NCBI RefSeq assembly: GCF_024054195.1
Contig: NZ_JAMXLB010000001.1
Coordinates: forward strand, 62,001-126,000
Source: Flavobacterium sp. NRK F7
GTDB taxonomy: Bacteria; Bacteroidota; Bacteroidia; Flavobacteriales; Flavobacteriaceae
DNA length: 64,000 nucleotides
Direction of reading: 5' to 3'
Shown here: one piece after another, positions 36,326 to 46,011 of the stretch
How positions within the stretch are numbered: position 1 is the stretch's first letter
How the letters are laid out: every line of letters begins with the position of its first letter
Program-made: the position numbers and the translations under genes
The notes under the pieces: model-generated
Told to the model about the DNA's origin: nothing
Seen by the model: the letters and a program-made list of their open reading frames with translations, nothing else
Database searches by the model: none

Positions 36326-37573
36326 TTAATTTTGTTCTATCAGAAATCCTACTTTTTTTAAATCATTCCAAAAATCAGGATAGGATTTACTTACCACTTC
36401 TGCTTCTTCAATAATAATAGGAACTTTCAATGCTAAAGGTGCAAAAGCCATGGCCATTCTATGATCTTGATACGTCGCAATTTTTACATTTTCTGAAGGA
36501 TTTCCCTTTGAAACTTTCAAGTGCAAGGAATCATTGGTAACAGAAATGTCAGCTCCTAATTTTGTCAATTCAGTTTGTAGTGCCTCTAAACGATCTGTCT
36601 CTTTAATTTTTAACGTATGCAAACCGTATAAATCGCATCCCATTCCTAGACCAAAACAGGTTACTGCAATAGTTTGAGCAATATCTGGAGAATTATTTAA
36701 TTCAAAAGTAACTACTTCATCTGTTACATGTTTTATTTTAGAAAGGGTAATAGAATGGTTTGCATTAAAAACTGTTTCAACTCCAAATTTTTGATACATT
36801 TCAACTAAGGCTGCATCACCTTGTAAACTATTTTTTTTATAACTGGACAATGTTACTTGAGTCCCTATTTCTGACAAAGCCATTATAGAATACCAATAGG
36901 AGGCAGAACTCCAATCACTTTCTACCGTTATTACTTGGTTAAGCACCTCTAATTTAGGTTTTACAGTAATACAGTTGCCTTCAAAATGTGTAGCTATTCC
37001 AATTTCATCCAATAAAGCTAATGTCATTTTTAAATAAGGCATTGAAGTAATAGTTCCTACTAAGTTCAATTGCAAACCATTTTCTAATTGAGGACCAACT
37101 AGTAACAAGGCAGAGATATATTGACTACTAATATCCGCTTTAAGCGTAACTTCATTAGCGGTTATTTTTTTTCCTTTAATTCGTATGGGAGGATATCCCA
37201 TGTTTTTCTCATAGGTGATTTCCACACCGAGTTGTTGCAAAGCATCTACCAAAATTTGAATAGGTCGTTCTTGCATTCTTGGTGAACCAGTCAATATCAC
37301 ATCACTTGACGCTTTGGTAGCAAAAAAAGCGGTAAGAAAACGCATGGCTGTACCGGCATGATGAATATCAACAATTCGTATATCTGAAGACTGTGATTCT
37401 TCTTGTAATGCTTTTTGCATGGCTTCAGAATCATCGGAATTAGAAACATTTTCCACATGTATATTTGGAAATAAGGCTTTCAAAAGCAATAATCGATTTG
37501 TTTCTGATTTTGAACCTGTAATTTTTATAGTAGCTTGTTGATGAACAATTGTTTTTTTTAAAGTTGCATTCAT
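36326..37573 (-). CDS. aroA: 3-phosphoshikimate 1-carboxyvinyltransferase (EPSP synthase)
   Basis: A 415-residue shikimate-pathway enzyme joining PEP and shikimate 3-phosphate. KSETNR near residue 22, GTAMRFLTAFFA near 75, TGSPRMQERPI near 97-107, DRLEALQTEL near 335 and DHRMAMAFAPLAL near 380 are the expected substrate-binding motifs. It starts 54 bp downstream of the mazG-like gene and is probably the last gene of the rsgA operon. It supplies chorismate to the aromatic operon at 45-50 kb, which has separate control. Confidence 0.96.
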   Translation of the reverse strand: MNATLKKTIVHQQATIKITGSKSETNRLLLLKALFPNIHVENVSNSDDSEAMQKALQEESQSSDIRIVDIHHAGTAMRFLTAFFATKASSDVILTGSPRMQERPIQILVDALQQLGVEITYEKNMGYPPIRIKGKKITANEVTLKADISSQYISALLLVGPQLENGLQLNLVGTITSMPYLKMTLALLDEIGIATHFEGNCITVKPKLEVLNQVITVESDWSSASYWYSIMALSEIGTQVTLSSYKKNSLQGDAALVEMYQKFGVETVFNANHSITLSKIKHVTDEVVTFELNNSPDIAQTIAVTCFGLGMGCDLYGLHTLKIKETDRLEALQTELTKLGADISVTNDSLHLKVSKGNPSENVKIATYQDHRMAMAFAPLALKVPIIIEEAEVVSKSYPDFWNDLKKVGFLIEQN

Positions 37574-37627
37574 AATTTAGATGAGTACCTCAAATAATTG
37601 TAAAAAATTAGGCATAAAACAAAGAAG

Positions 37628-37954
37628 TTATTTCAGTTTTTCGTTGTTATGATGACGATCATGATCTCGTTTCGCTTTTAAATTCATTTTTTTATCGAAA
37701 GCAGCTTGTAAATCAACTCCTGTTTGATTAGCTAAGCATAAAACAACAAATACGACATCGGCTAGTTCTTCTCCTAAATCTTTGTTTTTATCAGATTCTT
37801 TTTCCGATTGTTCACCATATCTACGCGCAATAATTCGAGCTACCTCACCTACCTCTTCGGTTAGTTGCGCCATATTCGTTAATTCATTAAAATAACGTAC
37901 TCCATGCTCTTTAATCCAAGCATCCACTTCTTGTTGAGCGTTCCTTATATTCAT
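37628..37954 (-). CDS. MazG-like nucleotide pyrophosphohydrolase
   Basis: A 108-residue all-alpha NTP pyrophosphohydrolase. The metal-binding ExxE...ExxD motif reads EEVGEVAR (about 30-37), then EELADVVFVVLCLANQTG (about 65-82). Single-domain proteins of this type hydrolyse dCTP or noncanonical nucleotides to monophosphates. The start overlaps the stop of the DUF3857 gene upstream by one base, so they are in one transcript. Confidence 0.9.
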   Translation of the reverse strand: MNIRNAQQEVDAWIKEHGVRYFNELTNMAQLTEEVGEVARIIARRYGEQSEKESDKNKDLGEELADVVFVVLCLANQTGVDLQAAFDKKMNLKAKRDHDRHHNNEKLK

Positions 37955-39969
37955 TATATTTTCTTTTTAAGAATTATTTTTTCAGATTGCTTTTCTAACA
38001 TCATATTATAAAAACTCTTTAACCCTTTATAATCTTTTGAAGGCACTGCTGGAGTATTTACTTCAAAAGTTATCGCTATTTGTAAAGTAGTATTCATTTG
38101 TGTAATTTTATAGGTAAAGGCCCCATAATTATTCTCCATAAACAAATTAGTATCTTCAGGTGAAAATTCTACTTCATAGTTATCTGGTATTTTAATGTTT
38201 AAAACATAACTATCTTTAAAAGGAAAATTAAAATCTACTGGGTAATTTCTGTCTTCAATTTTAAATGGATTATCTTTCATTTGAAAAAAAAGAAGTGGCG
38301 AAAAATATAATTTATCACCAATTTTTTCTACATTTTTTTGATCTTCAAAACTAAACGTTTCTGTTATTTTTTTATACAATTCTTGGTCATTTTCAATTTT
38401 GTAATCACTAATTGAAATCCCATCTAATTTATTTTCTAAGATTTCTAAATAATTCTCTTTATTTACATTCAAGTATTTATCTCTAAATTCAAAAGCATAA
38501 TAGTCTGAAAACTGTTTTCTTAATTTTCCTGTGATCTTGGCATTTTCATTGATTTCACAAAGCAAAATAGTATTCGAATTGGATTTCATCTTTGGAATTA
38601 AATTTACAACCGTAGAAGATTGATTTTCACGTATTAATCTACCAAACCAATTCAAATCTCTGAAAGGTAAAATATCAGGTAAAGCTATTTTACTTGTTGC
38701 ATCTAATAGCACTACGTTTTCTTTTAATTCGACTCCACATATTACATAATTAAAGGCGGATCGATTTGGAAAAACGGGTATTCCATTTGAACGTGTACTA
38801 ATTAATACTGGATTAGCTTCAATACCAGCATATTTTAACATAGCGGTTAACATTAAATTAATTTCAGCTGCATTTCCTACTTTATTCTTATACGCACTTT
38901 TTACTCCTTCATCACAAGAATAACCGTAAAATTTATTCCAATTCATTTTTGCTTTTACAAATTCAAAAATGGTAATAATTTTTTCGTCTGGACTAGTAAT
39001 CCCTTTTAGTAAATTATCAATATCATTTTTAAAATAATCCTGCTTTTTCAATTCATTACCAAAATCTTCATCTGCCATAATTGATTTCACTACAGACTCC
39101 CAGTCTACTGAATAGTTTTGTATTGCTTGTTTAGGCATTTGTACAGATGACAACTCATGATGCAAAGAAGAAACATAATTTTCAATATTATTCACATATT
39201 TTTCTTCTTTTATTGCAGGAACATTTTTTAAGGTATAAGATGTCATATATTCTTTGTATTCAATCTCATAACTTTCTCTATCAAATGAAAAACCTCCTGG
39301 ATTGTTTTTTTGAGCAGTATATCTACCTGAAAATGTTTTCGTTTTACTATCTGTTTCTACAACAGGGTTATAACTTCCTTTAAACTGATTATTATATACA
39401 AAGTATTCAGGAATGTAGGTATCAAATGAAGAATAACTTACTGGTATTTTGTATTGAAACTTCCAAACAGGAAATATACCATAACTAGGTGATTTTATGG
39501 TATATTTATATTCTATGATGGAACCTTCTTTAACATTAGGCATTGTAATTTTTTTTAAGGACCAATATTTATTCTTTTTTTCGTCAAATTCACCATCGCT
39601 TTTTAATTTGGTTTTTACAATCTTTCCCTCTTCAAGATTATAAGTAATCGCTTTGGTAAAAGTTACTCTTTGTTCTGCATTCCCTACAATATAGTAAGGA
39701 ACTATTTTTGTAGCCCATTCAAACCCCTCTTTTGTATACACTTTAATTTTAGTTTCTACCTCAGTTAATGTATAGAAACCTGTATTGGTATCATATTGAA
39801 AATACGTTTTCCCTTTCTCAAACAAAATGGCAGCCTCAGCTGAAGGATCGGTTGGATATTGTTTTTCTTTTAATTCTTCTATTGTAACCTCTCCTAATTC
39901 GTTTTTTTGAGCAAAATTTACAACTGTAAAAAGTAAAAATATAAAGAGATAGTAAATCTTTTTTTTCAT
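37954..39969 (-). CDS. DUF3857/transglutaminase-like protein, third copy (probably catalytically dead)
   Basis: A 671-residue secreted protein (signal MKKKIYYLFIFLLFTVVNFAQ). An N-terminal DUF3857 beta domain (about 55-220) is followed by a transglutaminase-like domain (about 310-430) and a beta-rich C-terminus. Where active members have GDC, this copy reads GNAAEINLMLTAML, and the catalytic His position reads FNYVICGVEL, so both Cys and His are lost while LLDATSK keeps the Asp. A binding or structural role fits better than catalysis. It is closest to the adjacent 648-residue copy, 5 bp away. Confidence 0.85.
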   Translation of the reverse strand: MKKKIYYLFIFLLFTVVNFAQKNELGEVTIEELKEKQYPTDPSAEAAILFEKGKTYFQYDTNTGFYTLTEVETKIKVYTKEGFEWATKIVPYYIVGNAEQRVTFTKAITYNLEEGKIVKTKLKSDGEFDEKKNKYWSLKKITMPNVKEGSIIEYKYTIKSPSYGIFPVWKFQYKIPVSYSSFDTYIPEYFVYNNQFKGSYNPVVETDSKTKTFSGRYTAQKNNPGGFSFDRESYEIEYKEYMTSYTLKNVPAIKEEKYVNNIENYVSSLHHELSSVQMPKQAIQNYSVDWESVVKSIMADEDFGNELKKQDYFKNDIDNLLKGITSPDEKIITIFEFVKAKMNWNKFYGYSCDEGVKSAYKNKVGNAAEINLMLTAMLKYAGIEANPVLISTRSNGIPVFPNRSAFNYVICGVELKENVVLLDATSKIALPDILPFRDLNWFGRLIRENQSSTVVNLIPKMKSNSNTILLCEINENAKITGKLRKQFSDYYAFEFRDKYLNVNKENYLEILENKLDGISISDYKIENDQELYKKITETFSFEDQKNVEKIGDKLYFSPLLFFQMKDNPFKIEDRNYPVDFNFPFKDSYVLNIKIPDNYEVEFSPEDTNLFMENNYGAFTYKITQMNTTLQIAITFEVNTPAVPSKDYKGLKSFYNMMLEKQSEKIILKKKI

Positions 39970-39974
39970 CTAAA

Positions 39975-41921
39975 TTAATTTTTCGTTTTTAAAATAATTT
40001 TATCGGTTTCTTTTTCAACAATCAATCTAAAAAAATCTTTTAATGCTTCATAACCTTCAGCTGGAACATAAAAAGTAGTAACATCTAAATTAGCGACTAA
40101 TTGTATGTTATTATTAGTAACAGAAACTAAATATTTAAATGTCGCATAATTATTTTCCATAGCAATACTCGTCCCTTCTGGTAAATATTCTACTTCATAA
40201 CCTTCAGGAATTTTAATCGAAATATTGTATGAATCTTTAAAAGGAAAAGGAAAATCGACGGGATATTTTCTCTGATTTAATTTAAAAGGGTTTTCATCCA
40301 AGGTAAAAAACAACAAAGGCTTTATATATATTTTATTACCAATTATTTCTACATCATTCTCATGTAGAAAAGCATATTGTTCAATTACAGGTTTGCTTAA
40401 ATCCTTCAAATTATCCACTTTATACTCTTCTATACGTATTCCTTTATATCTATTTTCTAATTTTTCTAAATAAGAATCTTCATTGGCATTTGTATAATTT
40501 TCTCTATGTAAAAACGAATTATAATCAGTTAATACTCTTCTCAATTTCCCTTCTACTTTACCGTCTTCTTTTATTTCTGCTAAAATAATTACATTATCTT
40601 TTGAGACAGGCACATCTAATAAATTAATTTCGTTTGAACTTCCCCTTTCTCTGATAATTCTTCCGCTCCAGTTTACAGCTCTCAAAGGTAGTAAATCTAC
40701 TGTCGCATTCTTATTTGTTGCATCTAATAGCAGTACATCATTTTTTACTTCTACTCCTGTTATTACATAATTGAATGCTGTTCTATTAGGAAATAAAGCA
40801 ATCCCATTTCTTCTTGTACTTAACAGAACTGGATTGGCTTGAATATTTGCGTATCTTAACATGGCAGTCAACATCAAATTGATATCTGCCACATTTCCAG
40901 TTTTTTCTTTATATGCCTTTCTAACGCCTTTATCTGTGATTACTCCATTGGATTCATTCCAAGTCATTCTATTCTTTACGAAATTAAAAATAGCCTTAAT
41001 TTTTTCTTCATCTGAAGCTAGTCCTTCTAATATAATTTTTAAATCATCTTCAAAATAGGATTTATTTTCTAATTCGTTGCCAAAGTCTTCATGATCATAT
41101 ATACTTTTCACCACATCATCCCAAGTAATTGCTAAGTTTCTAATGGGTTCGTTTGGATAACTAATAGAAGCCAATTCATACTTTAAAATAGCTGTATAAT
41201 TATCAATATTATTAATATAATTCTCTTCCTTAATTGAAGGTACATTATCAATCGTATAACTACACTTTTGCTTTAAAAACTGCCCTAAAGTTACTGTCTC
41301 ATTTGTTGAATTCACTTTTTCATAACCCGTTAAAACGGTTCTATATTTAAAAAATTCTGGTATAAAAACACGATACTCCACATGGTTCATAGGTATATCT
41401 CCTTGAAAATACCAATCCTCTATAGTCGTAATATTTGGTGTAGTAAAAGTATATGTAAATTCGACAATTGACCCTTCTCTAACTTGAGGCATTGTAATCT
41501 TTTTTACTTTAACTTTTTCATTTATTTCTTCTTTAAATTCTCCATCCGATTTTAATTTTGTCTTTTCAATTTTACCATCGACTAGATTGTACGTATAAGC
41601 ATTTTTAAAGTTTACTATTTCATTTCTAGACCCTCCAGAAAAATAAGGAATGGAATGTGTGGCATATTCAAAGCCTTCTTTTTTATAAAACTTAATTTTA
41701 TAATTCACTTCCGTTGTAACTTTCCATTCTCCATCATTATTTATGTTGAAGTCTGTTTTGCCTGTTTTAAAAATGATAGCTGCAGAAGCTGATGAATCAA
41801 TAGGATGCTTTGTTTCTTTTAATTCTTCAATTGTTACATTTCCCAATTCATATTTTTGTGCATTCCCCATATAACAGAAAAAAGCGAATAAAAAAGTAAT
41901 GTATCTTTTTTTAAAATTCAT
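39975..41921 (-). CDS. DUF3857/transglutaminase-like protein, second copy (probably catalytically dead)
   Basis: A 648-residue secreted protein beginning MNFKKRYITFLFAFFCYMGNAQ. Its layout is the same as its downstream neighbour: DUF3857 region (KITMPQVREGSIVEFTYTF), transglutaminase-like region with GNVADINLMLTAMLRYA in place of the GDC motif and FNYVITGVEV in place of the His motif, then LLDATNK. The shared loss of Cys and His in two neighbouring copies points to duplication after inactivation. It lies 4 bp from the copy upstream. Confidence 0.85.
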   Translation of the reverse strand: MNFKKRYITFLFAFFCYMGNAQKYELGNVTIEELKETKHPIDSSASAAIIFKTGKTDFNINNDGEWKVTTEVNYKIKFYKKEGFEYATHSIPYFSGGSRNEIVNFKNAYTYNLVDGKIEKTKLKSDGEFKEEINEKVKVKKITMPQVREGSIVEFTYTFTTPNITTIEDWYFQGDIPMNHVEYRVFIPEFFKYRTVLTGYEKVNSTNETVTLGQFLKQKCSYTIDNVPSIKEENYINNIDNYTAILKYELASISYPNEPIRNLAITWDDVVKSIYDHEDFGNELENKSYFEDDLKIILEGLASDEEKIKAIFNFVKNRMTWNESNGVITDKGVRKAYKEKTGNVADINLMLTAMLRYANIQANPVLLSTRRNGIALFPNRTAFNYVITGVEVKNDVLLLDATNKNATVDLLPLRAVNWSGRIIRERGSSNEINLLDVPVSKDNVIILAEIKEDGKVEGKLRRVLTDYNSFLHRENYTNANEDSYLEKLENRYKGIRIEEYKVDNLKDLSKPVIEQYAFLHENDVEIIGNKIYIKPLLFFTLDENPFKLNQRKYPVDFPFPFKDSYNISIKIPEGYEVEYLPEGTSIAMENNYATFKYLVSVTNNNIQLVANLDVTTFYVPAEGYEALKDFFRLIVEKETDKIILKTKN

Positions 41922-41925
41922 TGTT

Positions 41926-43824
41926 CTATTTTTTTATTAATACCAATTTTAAATTATCATTTTTAGCAATTTGTTCTCTAAATTTTCGATAGGCTTCATA
42001 ACTATCTTTTGGAAAGTCGCCACTATAAATGGTTAAATCTCTCTTATAATACAACAGATTATTTGCTTTTTTTTCGATAGACATTGAATAGGTTCCAAAT
42101 TCTGTAGTAAGATCAATTTGTTCTGGTAAAAATTCTATTTCGAAATCATTTGGTAGTGTAATTTCAATTTCATCTGAATCATAATAGCCTCTAACTATTT
42201 CAAAATCATTTTTCCTATTTCTATACTTATCTGGAATATTTTCATTCTTATTAAAAACATTTAATGTAAAATATACGCTGTTACCTGCTTTATTACAATA
42301 ATTTTCAGCTGAAAAAGAAAAATTTTCTACTAATTCTATCGTCTCTCTATTTTCCTTTATATCAATGTTTTGAATATTTAAATTACTAATCCAATTCCAT
42401 CTATTTTTGTAGGCTTTATGCAACTCTTTTTCATTGTTTACTCTTGACAAATAAGCTCTTCTATCATATTGAATTCCACCAGATTTAATTTGAGCACTGG
42501 CTTTCAAATTCCCATCTTTGTCTATGGAATATTTTCCAATGGTTTTTTGATAACTATCCAAGGGTGTAAATTCATTAGTTTTTACAATAAATCCTCCTTC
42601 AGGTTTTATCATTAGAGCAAATCTATTATCTGTAAAATCCCCACCAAATGCAAAAGGATTAGTTTGACTTGTACATTCTAAAAAATAATTTTTCTTTTCT
42701 GAAGGAATCGTTAAGATTACATGATTCCCTTGATAAGAAACAAAATCTTTATCTAAATCTTTTCGATTAGTATCTCCATAAATTACGGTATAATAAGAGG
42801 CTACTCCAACATTATCTAGCAGTACTCGCGTATAATTAGACAAAGCCTTGCAGTCGCCATATCCTAATCGATCAACATCTTTTGCTAACATTGGCTTCCA
42901 TCCTCCTATTCCTAATTGGATACTTACATATCTCGTTTTACTTTGTACATATTTATATATAATTTTTGCTTTTTCAATGGGATCTTTTACACCTTGAGTC
43001 AAGGTTGTAATGGTTTGAATCGTTTCAGGACTTATCTCAGTATTTGAATTAATAAGTTCATCATAATAAACTTTCCCAAATTCTTCCCAAGTATTACCAA
43101 CACCAACCACACCTTCTAATGAGAATTTTTCTAAGCCGAAAATAACATTGGGTACAATATTTTCAAAAGCGGGTGAATAATCCTCTGGTTTCAAAGCTGA
43201 TAAATTTTCAATGGAATAATGCAACGAATTGGCTTTTTCTTGCTTTAAGATATCATATTGACTAAAATTATGTTCTTTATATTTAAAGCCGATGTCCTCA
43301 GGAAATTTAATAGTAAATTCTGATTTTTGAATACTTTCAAAATAATCATCTATTACGTACCAAGAAGGAAGGAAAGCGGTGTTTATACTTTGCTTTTCAC
43401 TTTCATAAACAATGGTAAAAGGATATTGCGTAGGTGTATAATCTAAATACAAAACACGGTTATCTGATAAAATGGAATACCCATCTGCCACACTTTGATC
43501 TATAAAATCTTTTCGCTTTATTTTTTTAATCTCTTTTCCAAAAGCATCATAAATACTAGCTTCAATAGTATTTATTTTCTCAGAATTACTAAAAAATTCA
43601 CGCGCATCTATATTCCTTAAACCATACTCATTTAAAACTGTAATTACTTTTTTAGTTTTTAATTTATAATTTTTTTGAGATACAATTTCAATATCAATGT
43701 TTTGATATCGTACCACACTATTGGCTTTTTCTTTTAATTCTTTTGGAATTAATAGTATATTCCAATTGTCTTGAGAAAACAGATTGATACTTACCAATAA
43801 GAAAAACAACACTTTCACTTTCAT
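41926..43824 (-). CDS. DUF3857/transglutaminase-like protein, first copy (Cys and His retained)
   Basis: A 632-residue secreted protein with signal MKVKVLFFLLVSINLFSQ. It has a DUF3857 domain, then a transglutaminase domain with an intact LGYGDCKALSNYTRVLL (catalytic Cys) and GNHVILTIPS (catalytic His); the third position reads FLECTSQ with Glu rather than Asp. It may therefore be the only active enzyme of the trio, acting on peptides or proteins in the periplasm. It starts 2 bp after the dtd stop. Confidence 0.85.
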   Translation of the reverse strand: MKVKVLFFLLVSINLFSQDNWNILLIPKELKEKANSVVRYQNIDIEIVSQKNYKLKTKKVITVLNEYGLRNIDAREFFSNSEKINTIEASIYDAFGKEIKKIKRKDFIDQSVADGYSILSDNRVLYLDYTPTQYPFTIVYESEKQSINTAFLPSWYVIDDYFESIQKSEFTIKFPEDIGFKYKEHNFSQYDILKQEKANSLHYSIENLSALKPEDYSPAFENIVPNVIFGLEKFSLEGVVGVGNTWEEFGKVYYDELINSNTEISPETIQTITTLTQGVKDPIEKAKIIYKYVQSKTRYVSIQLGIGGWKPMLAKDVDRLGYGDCKALSNYTRVLLDNVGVASYYTVIYGDTNRKDLDKDFVSYQGNHVILTIPSEKKNYFLECTSQTNPFAFGGDFTDNRFALMIKPEGGFIVKTNEFTPLDSYQKTIGKYSIDKDGNLKASAQIKSGGIQYDRRAYLSRVNNEKELHKAYKNRWNWISNLNIQNIDIKENRETIELVENFSFSAENYCNKAGNSVYFTLNVFNKNENIPDKYRNRKNDFEIVRGYYDSDEIEITLPNDFEIEFLPEQIDLTTEFGTYSMSIEKKANNLLYYKRDLTIYSGDFPKDSYEAYRKFREQIAKNDNLKLVLIKK

Positions 43825-43826
43825 GA

Positions 43827-44279
43827 CTATTCTTTATTTTTACTATCCATAATTATGGTAACTGGACCATCGTTTATTAAACTTATTTTCATATCTGCTC
43901 CAAAATGACCCGTTTGAATGGGTTTACCAAAATCTAAAGTCAATCTGTCAATAAAATGGGTATACAATGGAATAGCAATTTCGGGTCTAGCCGCTTTAAT
44001 GTAACTAGGCCTATTTCCTTTTTTAGTGGAAGCATGTAATGTAAATTGACTCACCACAATAATTTCTCCATCCATATCTTTTACGGATAAGTTCATTACC
44101 TCATTTTCATCGGGAAAAATTCGAAGATTTACAATCTTTGATGTAAGCCATTGTATGTCTTCTGATGTATCTTCAGCTTCAATACCTACAAGAATTACTA
44201 ATCCTTTGTTTATATTCGCAACTGTTTTTTTAGCAATAACTACAGATGCCTCAGCAACTCTTTGAATTACTATTTTCAT
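43827..44279 (-). CDS. dtd: D-aminoacyl-tRNA deacylase
   Basis: A 150-residue cytoplasmic enzyme that hydrolyses D-amino acids (and glycine) from mischarged tRNA. MKIVIQRVAEASV at the N-terminus, VVSQFTLHASTKKGNRPSY near 78-95 and the Gly-cisPro motif in NDGPVTIIMDS near 137-147 are diagnostic. It is 8 bp after rsgA and 2 bp before the first DUF3857 gene. Confidence 0.95.
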   Translation of the reverse strand: MKIVIQRVAEASVVIAKKTVANINKGLVILVGIEAEDTSEDIQWLTSKIVNLRIFPDENEVMNLSVKDMDGEIIVVSQFTLHASTKKGNRPSYIKAARPEIAIPLYTHFIDRLTLDFGKPIQTGHFGADMKISLINDGPVTIIMDSKNKE

Positions 44280-44287
44280 ACTTATTC

Positions 44288-45268
44288 TTATGATTTTCTA
44301 GTTTCGTCACTAGCCTTTCTTTCCTCAGCATATTCGTCTGCTCTGTAGTTTTCATCATCTCCTTCTAAAATCTGTAAATAACTTTTATAACGTGTCCAAG
44401 AAACTTCATCTTTTTCTAAAGCTTCTTTAACTGCACAATGTGGTTCTTCTTTATGCAAACAGTTATTAAACTTGCAGTTTTCTTTTAAGGCAAAAAATTC
44501 AGGAAAATAGTCTCCTATTTCTTGTTTTTCCATATCAACTACTCCAAAACCTCTAATTCCAGGAGTATCAATAATTTGAGCTCCAAAGGACAAATCAAAC
44601 ATTTCTGCAAAAGTCGTGGTATGTTGCCCTTGAGAGTGCGATTCTGATATTTGTTTTGTTTTTAAATTAAGTGAAGGTTCAATTGCGTTGACCAAAGTAG
44701 ATTTTCCAACACCTGAGTGACCCGAAAACATAGAAACCTTATTTAGCATCAGTTGTTTCAGTGCTTCAATTCCTTTATTTTCTTTAGCAGAAACTCGTAA
44801 ACACTTATACCCAATGCTTTCATATGTATATTGCAAAAATAATTGGTCATCTAAAGCAGTATCGTCAAAAGTATCAATTTTGTTAAATACAAGCACTGCT
44901 TCAATCCCATAGGCTTCAGCTGTAACTAAAAATCGATCAATAAAACTAGTCGTCGTAGGTGGATTATTAATGGTGACTAGTAAAAATACCACATCAATAT
45001 TTGCGGCAATAATATGCGTTTGTTTGGAGAGATTTACTGATTTCCTTACAATATAATTTTTACGTTCATGAATAGCTGTAATTACTCCAGTAGTTTCATC
45101 TGTTGAGTTTTCTATATGGTAATCTACCATATCACCTACCGCTATTGGATTGGTACTTTTTATCCCTTTGATACGGAATTTACCCTTGATACGGCATTCT
45201 AAAAAACTACCATCTTCTTTTTTTATGGTATACCAACTACCTGTAGATTTATAAACGATTCCTGTCAT
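44288..45268 (-). CDS. rsgA: Ribosome small-subunit biogenesis GTPase RsgA
   Basis: A 326-residue circularly permuted GTPase that acts late in 30S maturation. An OB-fold (1-70) precedes the GTPase, whose motifs run in permuted order: G4 FNKID near 130, then G1 GHSGVGKSTLVNAI near 183-196, G2 around QHTTTF and G3 DTPGIRGFG near 238. The C-terminal zinc-binding helical domain has CKFNNCLHKEEPHC near 268-281. It is the first gene of a likely seven-gene operon ending with aroA. Confidence 0.96.
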   Translation of the reverse strand: MTGIVYKSTGSWYTIKKEDGSFLECRIKGKFRIKGIKSTNPIAVGDMVDYHIENSTDETTGVITAIHERKNYIVRKSVNLSKQTHIIAANIDVVFLLVTINNPPTTTSFIDRFLVTAEAYGIEAVLVFNKIDTFDDTALDDQLFLQYTYESIGYKCLRVSAKENKGIEALKQLMLNKVSMFSGHSGVGKSTLVNAIEPSLNLKTKQISESHSQGQHTTTFAEMFDLSFGAQIIDTPGIRGFGVVDMEKQEIGDYFPEFFALKENCKFNNCLHKEEPHCAVKEALEKDEVSWTRYKSYLQILEGDDENYRADEYAEERKASDETRKS

Positions 45269-45372
45269 GCAAAAAATTAGAAATTGAAAGTAAGACGCCT
45301 TATTTCTTATAACGTATTCACTTTATTGTCTTTTTACAAATATAGTATTAATTAAAAACAATTTAAGATAAA

Positions 45373-45398
45373 AAAAGCTACTTAAAAAAGTAGCTTTT
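45373..45398 (-). terminator. Intrinsic terminator after the 45422-45943 gene
   Basis: A 10-bp perfect stem AAAAGCTACT/AGTAGCTTTT followed by a T-run on the minus strand. It separates the aromatic region from the rsgA operon. Confidence 0.8.
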
Positions 45399-45421
45399 AA
45401 ATATATAATTTGAAAAACGTA

Positions 45422-45943
45422 TTAATATTTATATGCAATTCCTTTTTTAATTGCTTGTGAACCTCCTAAAGCATTAGAATTTGCTCCAACGGTTGTTTTA
45501 TCAGCAGTTAACAAAATAAATGCACAACCTTGAGCCGCTGCATCCATTTTTAATTTTTTTTCTGCTTTTTTATCTCCAGTATTTCCTGTTTGAAAATTAA
45601 TTAATCCTGTTTTTCCTCTTACTTCACCAGCTTTTTTTAATCCTGCGATATATGCTTTATCTTCAAGAATAACTACTTTTTCCCAATCTTTCTCACTGTT
45701 GATAACAATTTTTTCTGTTACTTCTTCTTCACGACCACTTGAACCATATACAATTCTTTCAATTGCATACTTCCCAATTGTGTTTTCAGCTTCTTCACCG
45801 TTATACACAAATACAATTGTATACTCTTCCACTTTTTTTACTTTACCTTCCACAACTTCTCCACTGTGTTTGTAAATTTTGTCTGTTTGTGCATTTGACA
45901 TAAAGCCAACAAGAAAGACCGCTAATAAAATAATTTTGTTCAT
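45422..45943 (-). CDS. Hypothetical secreted protein
   Basis: A 173-residue protein with signal peptide MNKIILLAVFLVGFMSNAQ. DKIYKHSGEVVEGKVKKVEEYTIVFVYNGE resembles the short beta motif found in many Bacteroidota periplasmic proteins of unknown function. A C-terminal region QGCAFILLTADKTTVG is rich in small residues. The gene lies 68 bp downstream of the DAHP synthase gene and ends at a terminator, so it may be the tail of the aromatic operon or separate. Confidence 0.75.
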   Translation of the reverse strand: MNKIILLAVFLVGFMSNAQTDKIYKHSGEVVEGKVKKVEEYTIVFVYNGEEAENTIGKYAIERIVYGSSGREEEVTEKIVINSEKDWEKVVILEDKAYIAGLKKAGEVRGKTGLINFQTGNTGDKKAEKKLKMDAAAQGCAFILLTADKTTVGANSNALGGSQAIKKGIAYKY

Positions 45944-46011
45944 TTTTAAAAATTTTTTAGTTAATACTTATTTGGCTCAATAATACAACTATTATGCCAA
46001 AAAAAATAATT

